This document shows positions 22,611-35,484 of a DNA stretch of 64,000 nt, in pieces. The position numbers were made by a program, and so were the translations under genes. This stretch comes from Lineus longissimus (taxonomy: Eukaryota > Nemertea > Pilidiophora > Heteronemertea > Lineidae), in NCBI RefSeq assembly GCF_910592395.1, contig NC_088316.1:8620001-8684000 (forward strand), written 5' to 3'. Each line of letters starts with the position of its first letter. Position 1 is the stretch's first letter. The notes under the pieces are model-generated. The model did not search any database, had not been told where the DNA came from, and saw only the letters and a list, made by a program, of their open reading frames with translations.

Positions 22611-23843
22611 TTGTTTTGGTTTGATCCTTGACAGAATTTGTTTCTTGTAGGTAGGCCTGTTGAAATAAGTATGAATTGAATGCCACTTTTTGTGCAACCT
22701 CCTTGGTCCAATACCCGATGATACTCTTTGTGACAATGTAAAAGTATTCAAACCCGTTGGCTTCGAGGGTTGCAGCTAGTGAAGCTGATGATGGCTGAGG
22801 AAAGATAAAGGGGGTAAAACAGGGGACTAAAACTCACCAAGGCAAAAACTCCAATCATGAGTTTGAAATAGGTGAAGGGGAATCCCCAACAATGAAATGC
22901 ATAGCGTGTTATAAGGCTCATACCCGGTCACAATGTACACTGTAATAAAAGCAAAAGATTTGGTCCTAACCAAGGTGTGCTCTCTTTATATTGGTTACGG
23001 TTCCTTACCCTTTCCTTAAATGCCTTATTTTTTACTGAATTGTACCTTTATTGCGAATATCAAGTACACCTGGGTATTTAGGACACCCTGATTTATCATG
23101 CTGTCTGGTTATCGTGGTCTACTTGATCAACTAGATCTTGATTACTCTAACATTCCATCAAACTACCCTGCCAAATCCACCTGCATGCATGTATTTAGGA
23201 CAATCTTCTTGTTTAGTCCAGCGATATATATAGAACAACCTGCTCTGTCAGACCTCATTGTCAAGTTCTCACATTCTTAGAATACCTGACTCTTGTTTTA
23301 GACCTCATTACCTAGTCCACAAAAGAATTTAGGATAAGGGCCATCCATTAAGTATGTATGATTCAAACTTGGGATTTAGAGACCCACATTTTGGACAAAA
23401 GGTAAAGGAAAATGTACAGGTGTATGCATTTTCCCCAAAATTCCTAGACCCCCCTCCCCCTTCAGTGCCTATGTACTAAATGGATGACCCCTAACCTGCT
23501 TTATGGTACCAGTCATTTAAAAAATAATGCCTTGGATGCCTTGTTCAGCTGAGCTAGTCAAATAGCTATTCGAGTGACGTTTGTCTGCCCATCTACTGGT
23601 GTGCCAGTATGCCAGTCCATCTCTCCACAGTGGCACATTTTGTAACCGCTAGGGCTATTTGACTGAAACTTAGTGTGATGATACCATAGGGCATTATGCC
23701 CAGACTTAATTTTCATTTTCACGATTCGACCTACTTTCTGGTCTCTAGGCAGCCATCTTGAAAATCAGTGTTTTGCCATTTTGAAGCAAACGATTGTAGC
23801 TAGTAGAGTGATGAATTCTTTCATGGTGGGTGTATTTAATTAA
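22611..23843. other. No gene recognised; one family B fragment
   Basis: At about 23547-23770 a 5'-damaged family B fragment is visible (GAGCTAGTCAAATAGCTATT, then a YY1-like GGCAGCCATCTTG at 23748). The rest shows no element ends. The 23098-23280 open frame has no splice or start context. Confidence 0.35.
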
Positions 23844-25640
23844 CCCTTTCACTGCCGATGTCGCCGCTCGGCACAACGCTAATTCCTACTCGCTGTGCCG
23901 ATGTCGCCGCTGTGCGACATTTTACCCTACCTCAGAAGATCGTCGATTATGAGCTTGCTGATCGAGTTTGTGCAAAATACAATAGATGGCGAGGTAGAGA
24001 AGTGAACACGCTTCAAAACGAAACTAACTTTCGTATTTCGAACAATGCAACTTTATTGAGTAAATTGAGGTTGAAACGGCGAAAAAATTGAGTATTGTAT
24101 ATTAGCATATTTGACACACTTATATCAAGTAAATCACATATTTGAAAGAATATCAAGGCATACAAAATGTTTGGATAGTGTAAGAAGATTGCAAGGGACT
24201 AGAATTGATATAAAAAAGTTGTATTCTTGGTTGTTAGCTCACCTCTTAGCAGAGGTGAGCTTATCCCATACCGTGGCGTCCGTCGTCCGTCGTCGTCGTC
24301 GTCGTCGTCGTCGTCCGTCGTCGTCCGTCGTCCGTTAGCAGGGCACGTTTCGTAACTGTTAAAGCTATTGAGTTGAAACTTGGTACACATGTACCCTTAT
24401 GTAATGACACCTTGGAGACCAAGTTTCGGTCCGATTCGTTTCATGGTTTGGCCACCAGGGGGCCAAACGTTAAAAGTGAAAATATGCAATATCTCCCTTA
24501 ATAGTAGTCGGGAAATTTTGAAAAAAATATGGTAGGTACTTCTAGCAAAGGTGCATCATATATCCTCCAGGTTTTTGATTTGACCTCCTTTTCAAGGTTA
24601 CAGAGGTCAAATGGTGTAAATTGGCCGTTAGGATGTAACGATGGCACGTTTCTAAACTGCAATGACTATTGATACCAAATTTGGTACACATTTACCCCTT
24701 AGTCAGGTGATCTCAGGGACCGAAGTTTGGTCCAATATGATTCACCACTTGACCACCAGGGGGCAAAATCCAAAAACCTTAAAAATGTGATTATTTCTTA
24801 ACTTCTTGCCCGATTGCCACCAATTTGATATCATGGGTACATCTAACCACCATACAGTATATGTCGCACAGGTTTTTTAATTTGACCTTCTTGTCAAGGT
24901 CACAGAGGTCAAATGGCGTAAATTCGCCGTCAGGCCGTAACTATGGCACGTTTCTTAACTGCAATGACTATTGATCACAAATTAAGGACACATGTACCAC
25001 TTGGTCAGGTGATCTCAGGTACCGAAGTTTGGTGCGATCTGATTTGCCGTTTGGCCTCCAGGGAGGGAGCCAAATCCTAAATTCTTCAAAATGCCATTAT
25101 TCCTAGTAATGACTTGCCCGATTTTATATCATAGGTACATCTAATTCTAACAACCATTCAATGTGTCACCCGGGTCTTCTTTGGTTTGACCTACTTTTCA
25201 AGGTCACAGAGGTCGAATGTACTGTAAATTGGCCATTTTGGGGAAATTGTAATTGCTTGGACCTACATCAAACCTAACACTACATGACACAATACCATGC
25301 TCTTTATCCATCTTTCCTCCACATGAGGTGAGCACAATGGCCCTGGCCATTTCATTACATAACAGTTTTATTTAATACAATAGAATTTGACCAAAATTTT
25401 TTTTTCCTAATTATATATTCAAGATGGCGTCATGCAAATTGGTCATGACCTACTTTTTCATATTTTTAAAATGAAGAGTAGGTCATACTGAACATTTTTT
25501 ATATACATTATTTCACTCTGTCTCCAATGGATTTCTTATAAGTTAGGTTCATAAGAACCATGGTCGAAATTTGGAAAGTATGGAAATTTCAATCCGCACA
25601 GCCAGTTGCAGAACAAAAAAATCAATCGGCAGCGAAAGGG
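23844..25640. mobile_element. piggyBac-type MITE carrying a nested family A element
   Basis: The left end CCCTTTCACTGCCGAT follows TTAA (23840-23843). The right end ATCGGCAGCGAAAGGG is its inverse with one mismatch and is followed by TCAA (25641-25644), one change from TTAA. TTAA targets and CCCTTT ends are the piggyBac signature. A subterminal unit TGCCGATGTCGCCGCT appears twice (about 23854 and 23898). Without the nested element (24236-25356) it is about 676 bp, with no transposase. Confidence 0.75.
24236..25356 (+). mobile_element. Family A HINE-like element, copy 2 (complete)
   Basis: It is almost identical to 5549-6657 from the 5' hairpin to the 3' AATGGCC-CT-GGCCATT hairpin, with a longer GTC microsatellite (about 24275-24335) and small indels. 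Being inside the piggyBac-type MITE, it inserted later. Confidence 0.8.
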
Positions 25641-25644
25641 TCAA

Positions 25645-26392
25645 GGTAATAAAACATATCACCCGGGTTTTTGATTTGAGCTACTTTTCAAGGTGAATGT
25701 GGTAGAAGTTGAAAATTCCATCGCCGGGTGGTATGTTTTGTTGTTGTTTGATATAGGGGGTTCTACTTCAGCGTATTGTTGAATCTAAGTACCGGTCATT
25801 TGTATGCAAAATTTTGGCCAGATCAGATTTGAAATATGGGGGTATTCACACTTTTTGTGTTTTTTTCATATTCTAAGCCGAGGGCCAAACTGTCAGGTTT
25901 TTAATTCATTTTCCAGGGATGAAGTTTTTTTTCTTTTTTGTTTGAGGCGTAATATGGAGGTTTTGAAAACCGTATTTTTCAGCCTACAAAACGCATTGGG
26001 TTATCAGGCGCGCCCATCGAAGCTACCTCCAAAATCCATACATAAGAGACACCTACACATAAGCCGCATCAGTTTCCCATTGTTGTCAACATTTCAACCT
26101 CCATTTTGTTTGCCAGTCACATGATTTGATATTTGATTTATAGTAAAATATTCAGATTTAGGAAACTTTTGATGTTTAAAACTCAGTTCGTTCATGAAAC
26201 AAGTGTAGTAAGACAGAAAAACTTATTATTTGTTTTTATTTGTCTTTATTATTTTGTTCATCATATGAATTAAAAACATTGAGTGTCCAGGAAATCTCAA
26301 ATCCTTGAAGTAAACAAACCGGACAAGTGGTCTGCTGAGAATGACTTGAACAGTGCCAGGGTAGTGTTTAGATCGGATTTTTAGCTCAGCTG
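25645..26392. other. No gene recognised
   Basis: T-rich sequence with short repeat fragments (a DR-type GACCTACTTTT near 25440). The open frame at 25804-26124 has no support. Confidence 0.3.
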
Positions 26393-27107
26393 ACAAAAGT
26401 CAGCGGGGCTAGTCTAATAACTATTCCAGTTGCGGTCGTCCTTCCTTGTAATGAAATGTAATATGCATTTATATAGCGCATGTTCCAGGTCGTAATGATC
26501 TGCTCACATGTGCTTTACATCATTGACCCATATGCCGGGTGAAAAGCACAGTCTTCAGTTGTCTCCTAAGAATGGGAGGAGATTTGGCCTCCCTTACCTC
26601 GAGGGGCAGAGCATTCCACAAACTGGATGCTCCGACGGTGAAAGTCCTACCACCATAGGTGTCAAGCCGGAATCTGTGAGTTTGCAGGAGACCAAGGCAC
26701 CCTGATCTCAGACTCCGACCAGGGACATATTCCGGCAGGAGATCCACCAGGTAGCTTGGTGCTGTACCATGTCTGCATATGTACGCCAGTACCAGGACCT
26801 TAAAATCAATACGGTACTTGACCGGAAGCCAATGAAGACATTTCAGGACTGGTGTTATGTGCTCCCGGCGAGGGGTTCTGGTAAACAACCTGGCCGCTCT
26901 GTTCTGGACCATCTGCAACTTCCTTCCTTCCATCCATCCATCTATCCTTCTGTTGACAAAATTCAGCATTATGTAACCGTATGACCGAGGCACTTCTAAT
27001 CTGGGATTTGACATATACAGGAAATGCTGCTGACAGAAAATTTAGGGCAGCTCAACTCAATTTCAGCTCACCTGGGGCCAATAAGCGTTAATTACAAAAC
27101 AATTTTT
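26393..27107 (+). mobile_element. Family B element, copy 3, interrupted by a LINE fragment
   Basis: The 5' AGCTCAGCTGAC start and the CTTCC/CATC microsatellite are separated by a 5'-truncated LINE (26448-26918). After 27107 a further family B copy is inserted at a T run (AACAATTTTT). Its own 3' end is not identified. Confidence 0.55.
26448..26918 (-). pseudogene. CR1/L2-like LINE, 3' fragment (5' truncated)
   Basis: The minus-strand frame (about 26984-26520) reads MVQNRAARLFTRTPRREHI, then LHWLPVKYRIDFKVL, YVPGRSLRS and SSLWNALP. This is the conserved C-terminal tail after reverse transcriptase in CR1/L2/Crack-type LINEs. The non-coding end contains TATATAGCGC-type sequence at 26472. A 7-bp duplication CTTCCTT (26441-26447, 26919-26925) flanks the fragment, as expected for target-primed insertion. 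The RT domain itself is missing. Confidence 0.75.
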
Positions 27108-27171
27108 AGCTCAGCTGACTAAGTCAGCCGAGCTTGTCAAATAAGTTGTTCAGTGGCGTCCGTCTGTCCAT

Positions 27172-27205
<34 letters not shown>

Positions 27206-28806
27206 GTTAAACTCATGGTGCACATTTTGTAACCATAAGACCTAGAGACTTCAATTTTGCATTTCTGGATACTTCTGGTCAAATTCTACTTTCAAAACAA
27301 AATTTGTCGCCATTCGACCTACTTCCTGCGAGCGAGAGTGCATGAAGGAAACTGGCCTATATCGGCCTAGGAGCAGCAGAATTAGTCGAAATATGCTCTA
27401 ATATTAAGATAAAATTCTTGAAAATCTATTTTATTGAGAAAAAGTTCAAAATTTTAACAGGAGAGGGCGCTACCTGCCTTTTAATTATTTCTGCCGATTC
27501 AAATTCCCGCCCGATGACGTCAGCCATCAATGAAGTCTCCTATTTGCCAGTTCTCAAAACATGGCAGCTACACAACAAAAGCAGTAGCTCCAGGAATAAA
27601 TCACTGTTCACTTAAGCTTCGTAATCGATTGTACCCCCACTTTATTGTGTTTTGTGTGGTGTTCCTATTCAATCAACGATGTAAGGCCTTATTATGTTGG
27701 TTTTAATTGAGAAGGTGCATTATAAGCGGCCTACGAAATACCGAAGCGGAGACAAAATGGCGGCATGTTGTTTAGGCTATGTGCAATAATCTTGGAGCTC
27801 AATGACACTCAAGTACCCAATTTTCTGCTTAAAAAGTAGTCTGGTAGGCGATATTATCACTAGTTCGTTTCAGTGGTAGTCATAAGGTCTTTAGGGACTA
27901 CTTTCAGAAATTAGTTCTTGAAAATTTGGCCACATTTCTATGAAAACGATATCGGAAGTGCATGCTCTGTTCGCGATGACATCGCCGATGTATTTTGAAG
28001 TGGAGAATTCCCACAGTATGTGCAGTGAATCGGCATGATTCTGTTCGCCTATTAAGTTTTAGTTCTACGATTCTTTCATGAGTAAAAAGTAGACATTCTA
28101 AGCAATACAATAATGTCACTCCCATAAAAATTGATTGGAAATTGAGGGAGCTACGGCATTCTGTTCGGCAACTGGCAGCGCTGAAAAAATACATTGCATA
28201 CTGTACAATACCAAATGGCACATTTTAAAAAGCGCTCATTGGACAACGTAGGGAATCACCAGAAATGACGTCATCGCTGGTCTAAATAGAAAACTACGGT
28301 GGCGCAGTAGAGCACAAGAAAAGGTTTAGCATTAACTTCGTCATGCAAGCTTCAGCAACAAAACGATTTCTCATGAATGATTTATTTGATCATCATCAGC
28401 TTGTTTCCCCTGATAGATGAAAAATTGATTTACAATTTCCATCAAAGTTTTCTATTTTGTGTATAGTCACATGTTATTTAACTGGCAAGGAGCCAAGCAG
28501 TTTTGAATATTCGCGGGGAAATACTTCGTACTTGTAAACGAGGCTATGACAATGAGTATCCTCATTCATGGCATAAACTTCATGTTTCGGTAAATATTTT
28601 CATACGATGATTTCACCCGAATTATGGTCAGGATTGAGGAATGAACAGTGGCATAATTATGTCAACCAAAAACATTGGTACCGTAGTGAACGCAAAAGGA
28701 TATCAAATACCATGGAGCATGCCATTTTCATGCATAATGAACTAAACACCGGGAAGATATTAATGATATTAACTCAGCTGAGCGCCAGGCCCTTGGGCCT
28801 CTTGTT
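27108..28806 (+). mobile_element. Family B HINE-like element, copy 4 (complete)
   Basis: 5' AGCTCAGCTGACTAAGTCAG follows ATTTTT, then a CATC microsatellite (27168-27204). The 3' CAGCTGAGC (28775-28783) is followed by the AGGCCC-TT-GGGCCT hairpin and CTTGTT. Its interior at 28069-28130 matches family B copy 1. It is nested in copy 3. Confidence 0.7.
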
Positions 28807-30060
28807 GGTATTTATGTTGGGGGTGACTAGAGAAAGGTTCCTTTCGAAAACCGGCTCGTTCTAAATCTCAATATGGTCACCAGGGCAACGTGCTTGAAAT
28901 CGGTTTCCGTCAATTTTGAGAACGGCTTGGAGGATGGAATCAATTTTTAGTGGGTGTAGGTCTAATGCACATTTGCAAGGGAAGGTTCCTTTCGAAAATC
29001 AGCGCGATTCAAAATTCAAAATGGCCGCCACGCTCACATCCTCAAAATAGGTTTCCACAATTTTAATTTCCATATGCAAACTAGCCACTCCACTAAGCCA
29101 ACCTCCTTCACCATTATCTCACCTTCAACCTTAATAGGCTGAGGGGTTATGCTCGCTTTGCGATGCTATTTTTTCGTTTTGTCTGCTATCAGCTGATGTT
29201 GGAATTCGCATACCACAACACATGTAATAATCGCTCCGTTCCGATAGTTGGTGAGAGCGAATTAGGCGCGATTAATGATCGATTTTTGCCTGTGATTTTC
29301 ATTCAGTCTGAATTTTCGCCTGATCATATTTGAAATGCCGAAGCAGGCAGCGATTTGGAGGCGAATGAGTGTGGCGATATTTGATCAGGTGAATTTTTGC
29401 CCTGATTCGCACAGCGAATATTTGCGTGCGGTCTTTGGACGTGATCCCTTAGGTAAAAGACATGATTTACAGTATTTTTTTATAGAAATAAAGTTTTCGT
29501 TCTTCACCTGAATTCCGAAATAATTTGCAGAACTAGACAATCCACTATGATTCCTCTAGAAAGCCACAAAAAGTCCTAAAAATAACACAGAAAATGTTCC
29601 TAGAACTCCCTAGCAACAAACTGCAGAACAAAACATTGTCTAAGGCATCCCAAACCTCATGGGCTGTAAATCTGAATTGACCTGAAATTTTGACAGAAAA
29701 GTTCTGCTAGCTATCGCAAACATTTTCACTCAACCACAAGTCAGAAAAAAATTGGAACACATCTTTTAGTAATCTAGAATGACTGTAGATGTCTCTCAGA
29801 TGATTTCGATTTCGATTCCAGATAGTGCTGAAGGATTGTAGAAAGTTATGTATGCAAACAGCATAGGTCGTTCAACGTTACTGGTGCCTGATTTTCCCAA
29901 ACGACCTATGCCGTGCTACAGTCTCAATGAGTAAAGACAGAATACAAATTAACATCATTGTGTCACAGAACCTTCAATGACCGATAAAATGCACCCAAAA
30001 AAGAAGTAACAAAAGTGCATGTTAATGACCCTTAAGTTCCTTTGCTAAAGATCTTAAAGC
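28807..30060. other. No gene recognised
   Basis: AT-rich sequence with old repeat traces (GGTTCCTTTCGAAAA at 28835 and again at 28984). No exon signals that I trust. Confidence 0.3.
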
Positions 30061-31252
30061 CCCTAAAAGCCTCCGTTTGTCTGACCCTTCTAGGTCAGAT
30101 GACCTCTGACACAAAATTTTAGTCTAATCTGATTCTGGACTTGGCCACCAGCGGGCCAGAAGTGGAAACCTAAAAAGTGTGATATTAGTCGACGCTGCCC
30201 TTGTTTTTAGTCGTATGTAGACACTTATTGAGCATCTCTACATGTTGACCAAAAAAGTAGGTCAATGTGACCAACTTTTTTGGCTCCAGGCAGCCATCTT
30301 GGAAAACCTTATTTTGTCAATATCTCATGAACGCTGATAGCTAGAACAATGAAATTGTTACTGTCAATACTTCTGATGAGACTTCATGACATAATGTGCG
30401 GGTTTCTGGTTTGACCTACTTTTGAAGGTCACAGAGGTCAAACTCTAAAATTTCAGCGAAGGTGGCACGTTTTGTCATTAATTATCCTAGACCCTTCAAA
30501 TTTGATATGTAGACACCTATTGGGCATCTGTACATATTTACCTAAATTCAGATCAATGTGACCTACTTTTCAGGTGTAAATAGGTCAGGTCATGACATAA
30601 CACTCAATGTCAGTTATATCAAGAAACCTTCACTTTGTGATCTTCAAAGGTGAATTATTGATTGATATGATCAAGATTGACATAGAGCTTGTAACATTTT
30701 AACCTTGACCTAGTTTCCAAGATCAGAAAGGTCAAATTATAAAATTCCACTTGACCCTTAAAGCGCCAAATTAACGGCGAGGTTTTCCTACCTTTGGTCA
30801 AAAACATCGCTATAAAATCACCCTAGGCGGTATAGCGCCAGAGGCGACGATACTTGCCTATAGCTAAGCATATAAGCTTTCAATTTATAACACCAGACAG
30901 CACCACTGCATACGAGCTTTCGTGTTTGGCTTCATTCTGTGCGGGATTTTGGGAAATCTGAAATTCGACGATCGTCGCCTCTGGCGGTTTAAGGGTTAAA
31001 GTTGATATATTCACTACTATTTGTCTGCGATTCTTCAAATTTTATATGGAGACAGCTAATGGGATCTATACAAGTTGACCCAATTAAGGTCAATTGTGAC
31101 CTAGTTTATCAAGTTGCAGAAGTCAAACTCTAAAAGGGTCATTGACGTGCCGCATTTTTTTCATATCTAAAAGTCAATTTGACCTCCATATATCATTTCA
31201 TCTGCAATTTAGTGATTCCCAGGTGAGCACAATGTCCACAGGACATTTCATT
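30061..31252 (+). repeat. Diverged tandem core of a family A-type element, 3' end at 31252
   Basis: It holds monomers with TGACCTACTTTTGAAGGTCA, CAGCCATCTTGG and GATATGTAGACACCTATTGG. It ends with AGGTGAGCACAATGTCC-ACA-GGACATTTCATT (31219-31252), where the terminal hairpin is ATGTCC/GGACAT. A piggyBac-type MITE is nested at 30755-30995. Confidence 0.55.
30755..30995. mobile_element. piggyBac-type MITE, 241 bp
   Basis: The ends CCCTTAAAGCGCCA and TGGCGGTTTAAGGG are inverted with one mismatch. TTAA follows at 30996-30999, and TTGA (one change from TTAA) precedes at 30751-30754. A subterminal inverted unit CGCCAGAGGCGACGAT occurs near both ends. Non-coding. Confidence 0.7.
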
Positions 31253-31256
31253 ACTC

Positions 31257-31986
31257 ACTATAAATGCGGGCTAAGAAAATCATACCCCTTAGTCCTCACA
31301 TTGCACTTTGAAACTATTGGTTGTCCCTGATGTAAAGCCAATGACAATAACTGCATGGCTCTCCCAACTTAGGCTGGACCATGTTCACTGGACTAGTTTG
31401 TCACAAACTACCTGATGTAAAGGTCCAGATTGTTTCTGGATGTGACCATGCATCTACTGGGCTTGTTTGTATCAACCTGCACTTCAAAAGATTTGATGTT
31501 AAGGTCTATATTGCATTAACTGTTTGCCCCAGGTTGTGACCACGCATCGACTGGACTGGTTTTTCCCAACCTGCACTTCGAAGGAATCAATCCGAGGTCC
31601 AGGCTACATTTACTACATGATCTAGTTGTCCTAGGTTGGGACCTTGCATCTAATGGACTGGTTTGTCTCAAGCTGAACTTCGACGGATTGATGTGAAGGT
31701 CTAGACTGCAGTTGCTGGTTGTCTACTGGGTTGTAACTCTCGAAGGAACCATCTTAACTAGTAAGATTTAATCTCTGTAACAACCTTTAACTTTTATTCA
31801 CACTTATTATATGAAGTTATGTGAACAATCAGATGGATCGAGGAAAGCTCCTCGTTTTTTTTTTATTTGGCATGAGGCCATCTTGGAAACCATTTTTAGC
31901 TCAGTTTTGTGACGGAAAACTGACCCACGAAACAAAAGTAAGCATCTTGTCATTCAGCTGAGTGCCAGGCCCATGGGCCTCTTGTT
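31257..31986 (+). mobile_element. Family D element, copy 1 (~95-100-bp tandem units, family B-type 3' end)
   Basis: Starts near GGGCTAAGAAAATCATACCC and holds four tandem units with GGACT(A/G)GTTTGTC, CCTGCACTTC and AAGGTCCAGA. It ends with CAGCTGAG, hairpin AGGCCC-AT-GGGCCT and CTTGTT. A paralogue lies at 45350-46913, interrupted by family C. Confidence 0.6.
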
Positions 31987-32649
31987 CACTTTTTGAATTA
32001 GGTGCCTGTGATCATGTGACACAATAAGAAATACAGAGTTCCAGTCATCCGCACAAAAGTCATCCCAGTGCTACCATCTGAGAATTTTTACTGTAACTAT
32101 ATTTTAGAATTACCCTGTGCCATACAGACGTACGTGGAATGTCCAAATCAATGGGAATAATAATAAACCTTGGCACACTACATACATGAAATGTGGACGT
32201 ACCTCAAACGTCTAAATTGCGTATCAATTATGTCGTACGTCTTTAAGGCACCCAAAGGGTTAAAACAAAATACCACTTACATTGAGCTGAAGGAGACTCC
32301 AACCACCTATTGATAATGAAACAGCTTACCGGCGCCTATATAGGATGTAATTTATAGCCTAATAAACTTTCGATTATTGGCGGTAGTAACGCCGGTAGCT
32401 ACCAGAGTTTCTATTTGGGGATTGTGCGTTTTGGCATTTGGCCTATACCTCCAATATATGCATTGCCGTCGGCACAAGTTTGTGACATTTTTTTTCATAC
32501 AACAGCCACTCACCAGTTCTCCGGTGTCACCTTCATCACACCTCCATCTGGTGGATGATAGGTCATACTCATTTTGCGATGCTATTTTTCCAGCATTGGC
32601 CAGCAAAAGCATCATTTTTATTTATACTGCATTTTTTATCATCTTTCAG
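31987..32649. other. Intron-like stretch before the 32650 exon
   Basis: Ends in a strong pyrimidine tract (TTTTTTATCATCTTTCAG). Frames at 32352-32658 on both strands are chance. Confidence 0.35.
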
Positions 32650-32741
32650 AGGATTTGAAAATCATCAGTGTCGAGAAGGAATCATTGAGAAGTTTGTGTG
32701 AGAAACAGCAAGAGATGACGATGCAAGTGAATGAGTTGGAG
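32650..32741 (+). CDS. Coiled-coil exon of the plus-strand host gene
   Basis: Acceptor CATCTTTCAG (to 32649) and donor GGAG|GTAACA (32742) bracket 92 bp encoding EDLKIISVEKESLRSLCEK and then QQEMTMQVNELE. The heptad-like Leu/Ile/Val spacing with Glu and Lys indicates a coiled coil. The two leading bases AG combine with the G of the 21265-21338 exon to give Glu. It leaves in phase 0. The candidate 3' exon at 43802 would add Glu and a stop. Family unknown. Confidence 0.55.
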
Positions 32742-33009
32742 GTAACAGTGACTATCACAATTTGTAAATGTGTACATTATATTGAGAAGTGTGTCACACT
32801 TAATTTTGTATGTTCAGTTATATGATGTCAGGAGAGAGTTCTTCATGCTGCGTTGCAAATGTAGTAGTTATATAACAGTGATATTGCTTTAGATGATAGT
32901 GTAGGAATGTTCTTGTGGTTGTCAGGATGATGATAATGCTGTGTGTCCTCAGTGGTGAATTTTGAGATTTTCTTAATTGGTAGATAAAATCTATCAGTCT
33001 TTTTTTCAT

Positions 33010-33850
33010 TTTCGCAATTTGACCTACTTTCTGGTGTCCACGGAGCCATCTTGGAATTTCTAGCCATTTAGAAGCTAATGGTTGTATCTAGAGTGTCAAT
33101 TTTTTTATAGTGGATGAATCTTATAAAGCTACATCAGATATCACCCGGGTTTTTGCTTTGACCTTCTTATCAATGTCACTGAGGTCGAACTCAAAAATTT
33201 CACTTTAATCAGAACACGAATAACATTGTGATGGAAACATTTTGACCTTGACCTGATTTTCAAGGTCACAAGGTCAACGTCTTAAATTTCACTGTTTGTG
33301 ACACGGTTTGTAAGTATTTGTCCCAGATTCCTCTAATTCGATATATGCCTATTAGACATCTCTCCATGTCAACAAAGATATAGGTCAGTGTGACCAACTT
33401 TTCAGGTATATGTAGGTCCAAGGTTATAAAAGCCAATATGGTTATAACAAGAAGTCTTCACTGTGTGATCTTCAAATGTATGTGATTAATTAATCAGAAC
33501 AAGCATAACATTGTGCTGGAAACACTGTGACCTTGACCTGATTTTCATGGTCTCCAGGTCAAAGTCTAAAATTTCACTGATAGTGGCCGGGTTTGTCAGT
33601 ATTTGTCCCAGATTCCTCAAATTTGATATGTAGACACCTATTAGGCATCTCTACAAGTTGACAAATATTCAGGTCATTGATATCTACTTTGAGGTGAAAA
33701 GAGGTCATGGTCATACAGTTCTATGCAGGCTATATTTTAAAAAAAAACGCTTACTGTGTGATCTTCAAATGTTTGTCATTGACTGATCAAGCATAAGAAA
33801 GTGGTTGAAACACTTTAACCATGACCATGTTACTAAGGCACAGGTATCAT
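33010..33850 (+). repeat. Tandem repeat, period ~284-288 bp, three units
   Basis: GACCTTGACCTG-type starts recur at 33245, 33529 and, diverged, about 33817. Each unit has AGGTCA-like half-sites, TTTGTCCCAGATTCCTC and GATCTTCAAATGT. It is related to 30061-31252. No element ends were found. Confidence 0.6.
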
Positions 33851-34468
33851 AGAACTTGACTGGATCCTTTCCTGACGCACGCCAGCTTCTTTTGGTCTAA
33901 ATTTAATGGACTAATTAGTTACCTGGCCGGTGATAATCTCATCCTTTTATAGTCTTTATAATCGTATCACCCTCCAGGCCAGATCCGGCTGTATCTGAGT
34001 GGACAGCTCACTTTATCTGTTACTGCTAACTCACCTCACTGGGGGTCCTATGTGACACATGTTGTCACACTTCTTATTTTAAAAAAACATTGCATTTGTA
34101 GAGCAAACTGTACATCCATCTACTCCGGGTATGTATGGCACCCCCACCAAGGCTCCCAAGTTATTCACCAATTAGTACTTGGACTAACTGTCTCCACTGG
34201 ATGACACTATTTTGCCACTGTCATGACCTTTTGGTCATCCACCTACGACCCCCGTGTCGCATACATCACTTTGCTAGTATCTGATGGGACTCAATGAGTC
34301 GCCTAAATCGTGCACGCCCTAACAACCACACTTTGGCGGGACGACACGTCGCATCCTAGTGAGGTAACAACCATGTCGCATCCCACCAAGACGTCACGTC
34401 CGTAACAGACTGACTCTAACAAACCCTGCGGATAACAGATCTTGCTCTGACGACAACATCAGTTCACA
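33851..34468. other. No gene recognised; left flank of DIRS copy A
   Basis: Unique-looking sequence with no ORF, next to the DIRS left inverted repeat. Confidence 0.35.
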
Positions 34469-34549
34469 GTCATTTTATGTCGTTCATACTCTACCCAGGT
34501 CAGACTTTTGCATGTGTACTCTTATCGGACACACCCGAGGAAAAATTAA
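34469..34549 (+). repeat. DIRS copy A left inverted terminal repeat
   Basis: Reverse complement of 42935-43013. The outer part (GTCATTTTATGTCGTTCATA) is more diverged than the inner core. It is separated from the gag-like region by the nested family A element. Confidence 0.75.
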
Positions 34550-35399
34550 TCTATTTATAATAGAAAAATGATTAGCTAGTTCACGTGGCTACACCTAGGC
34601 CACGCCCCAATACAGCCTCTGCCTCGTGAAAGCCGCTATTACTCAGTACCTTTTCCACGTTGCTATGTTAAACATCTCCCCGAGTTTCTTCCTGAAATTC
34701 TACTAATTTAGAGCTGTTCAGGTTAAAGAAGGACCTCCTGAGGACACCTGGTACTGGAAGATAATATCTGGACGTTGGTGAGATCTTTCCTTTTTAGCTC
34801 ACCTCTTAGCAGAGGTGAGCTTATCCCATACCGTGGCGTCCGTCGTCGTCGTCGTCGTCCGTCGTCTGTTAGCAGGGTACGTTTCGTAACTGTTAGAGCT
34901 ATTGAGTTGAAACTTGGTACACATGTACCCTTATGTAATGACACCTTGGAGACCAAGTTTCGGTCCGATTCGTTTCATGGTTTGGCCACCAGGGGACCAA
35001 ACGTTAAAAGTGAAAATATGCAATATCTCCCTTAATAGTAGTCGGGAAATTTTGAAAAAAATATGGTAGGTACTTCTAGCAAAGGTGCATCATATATCCT
35101 CCGGGTTTTTGATTTGACCTGCTTTTCAAGGTAACAGAGGTCAAAGTTTGCTGATTCACTGAACAGTAGCATGTTTCCTATCTATTTCAGCTAGAAGGTT
35201 TTAAACCAGTGTGGACATGTATCTGGGGATTGTCTATTCCACCCCTAAAATTTCGGCCGTTCGGACATCAAATATGGCCGCCAGGCAGCCATCTTGAAAA
35301 ATAAACACAGTACTATTACTCCGAAACTAATGATCGGATTGCAACCAAATTTGATCTGGATGTATATCTATGTACTCTCTACTAAATCCATGATTTTTT

Positions 35400-35453
35400 A
35401 GCTCAGCTGACAAGCTGAGCTAATCATATGAGTAAATGGTAGAATGAATGTCC

Positions 35454-35484
<31 letters not shown>

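Noticed and set aside
24290-24340. GTC-rich array considered as a CRISPR-like or coding repeat
   Set aside because: It is a simple trinucleotide/tetranucleotide microsatellite at a fixed place in family A elements, and there are no spacers.
32352-32658. Open frames on both strands before the 32650 exon
   Set aside because: They overlap on opposite strands, lack splice logic and run through the intron's pyrimidine tract.
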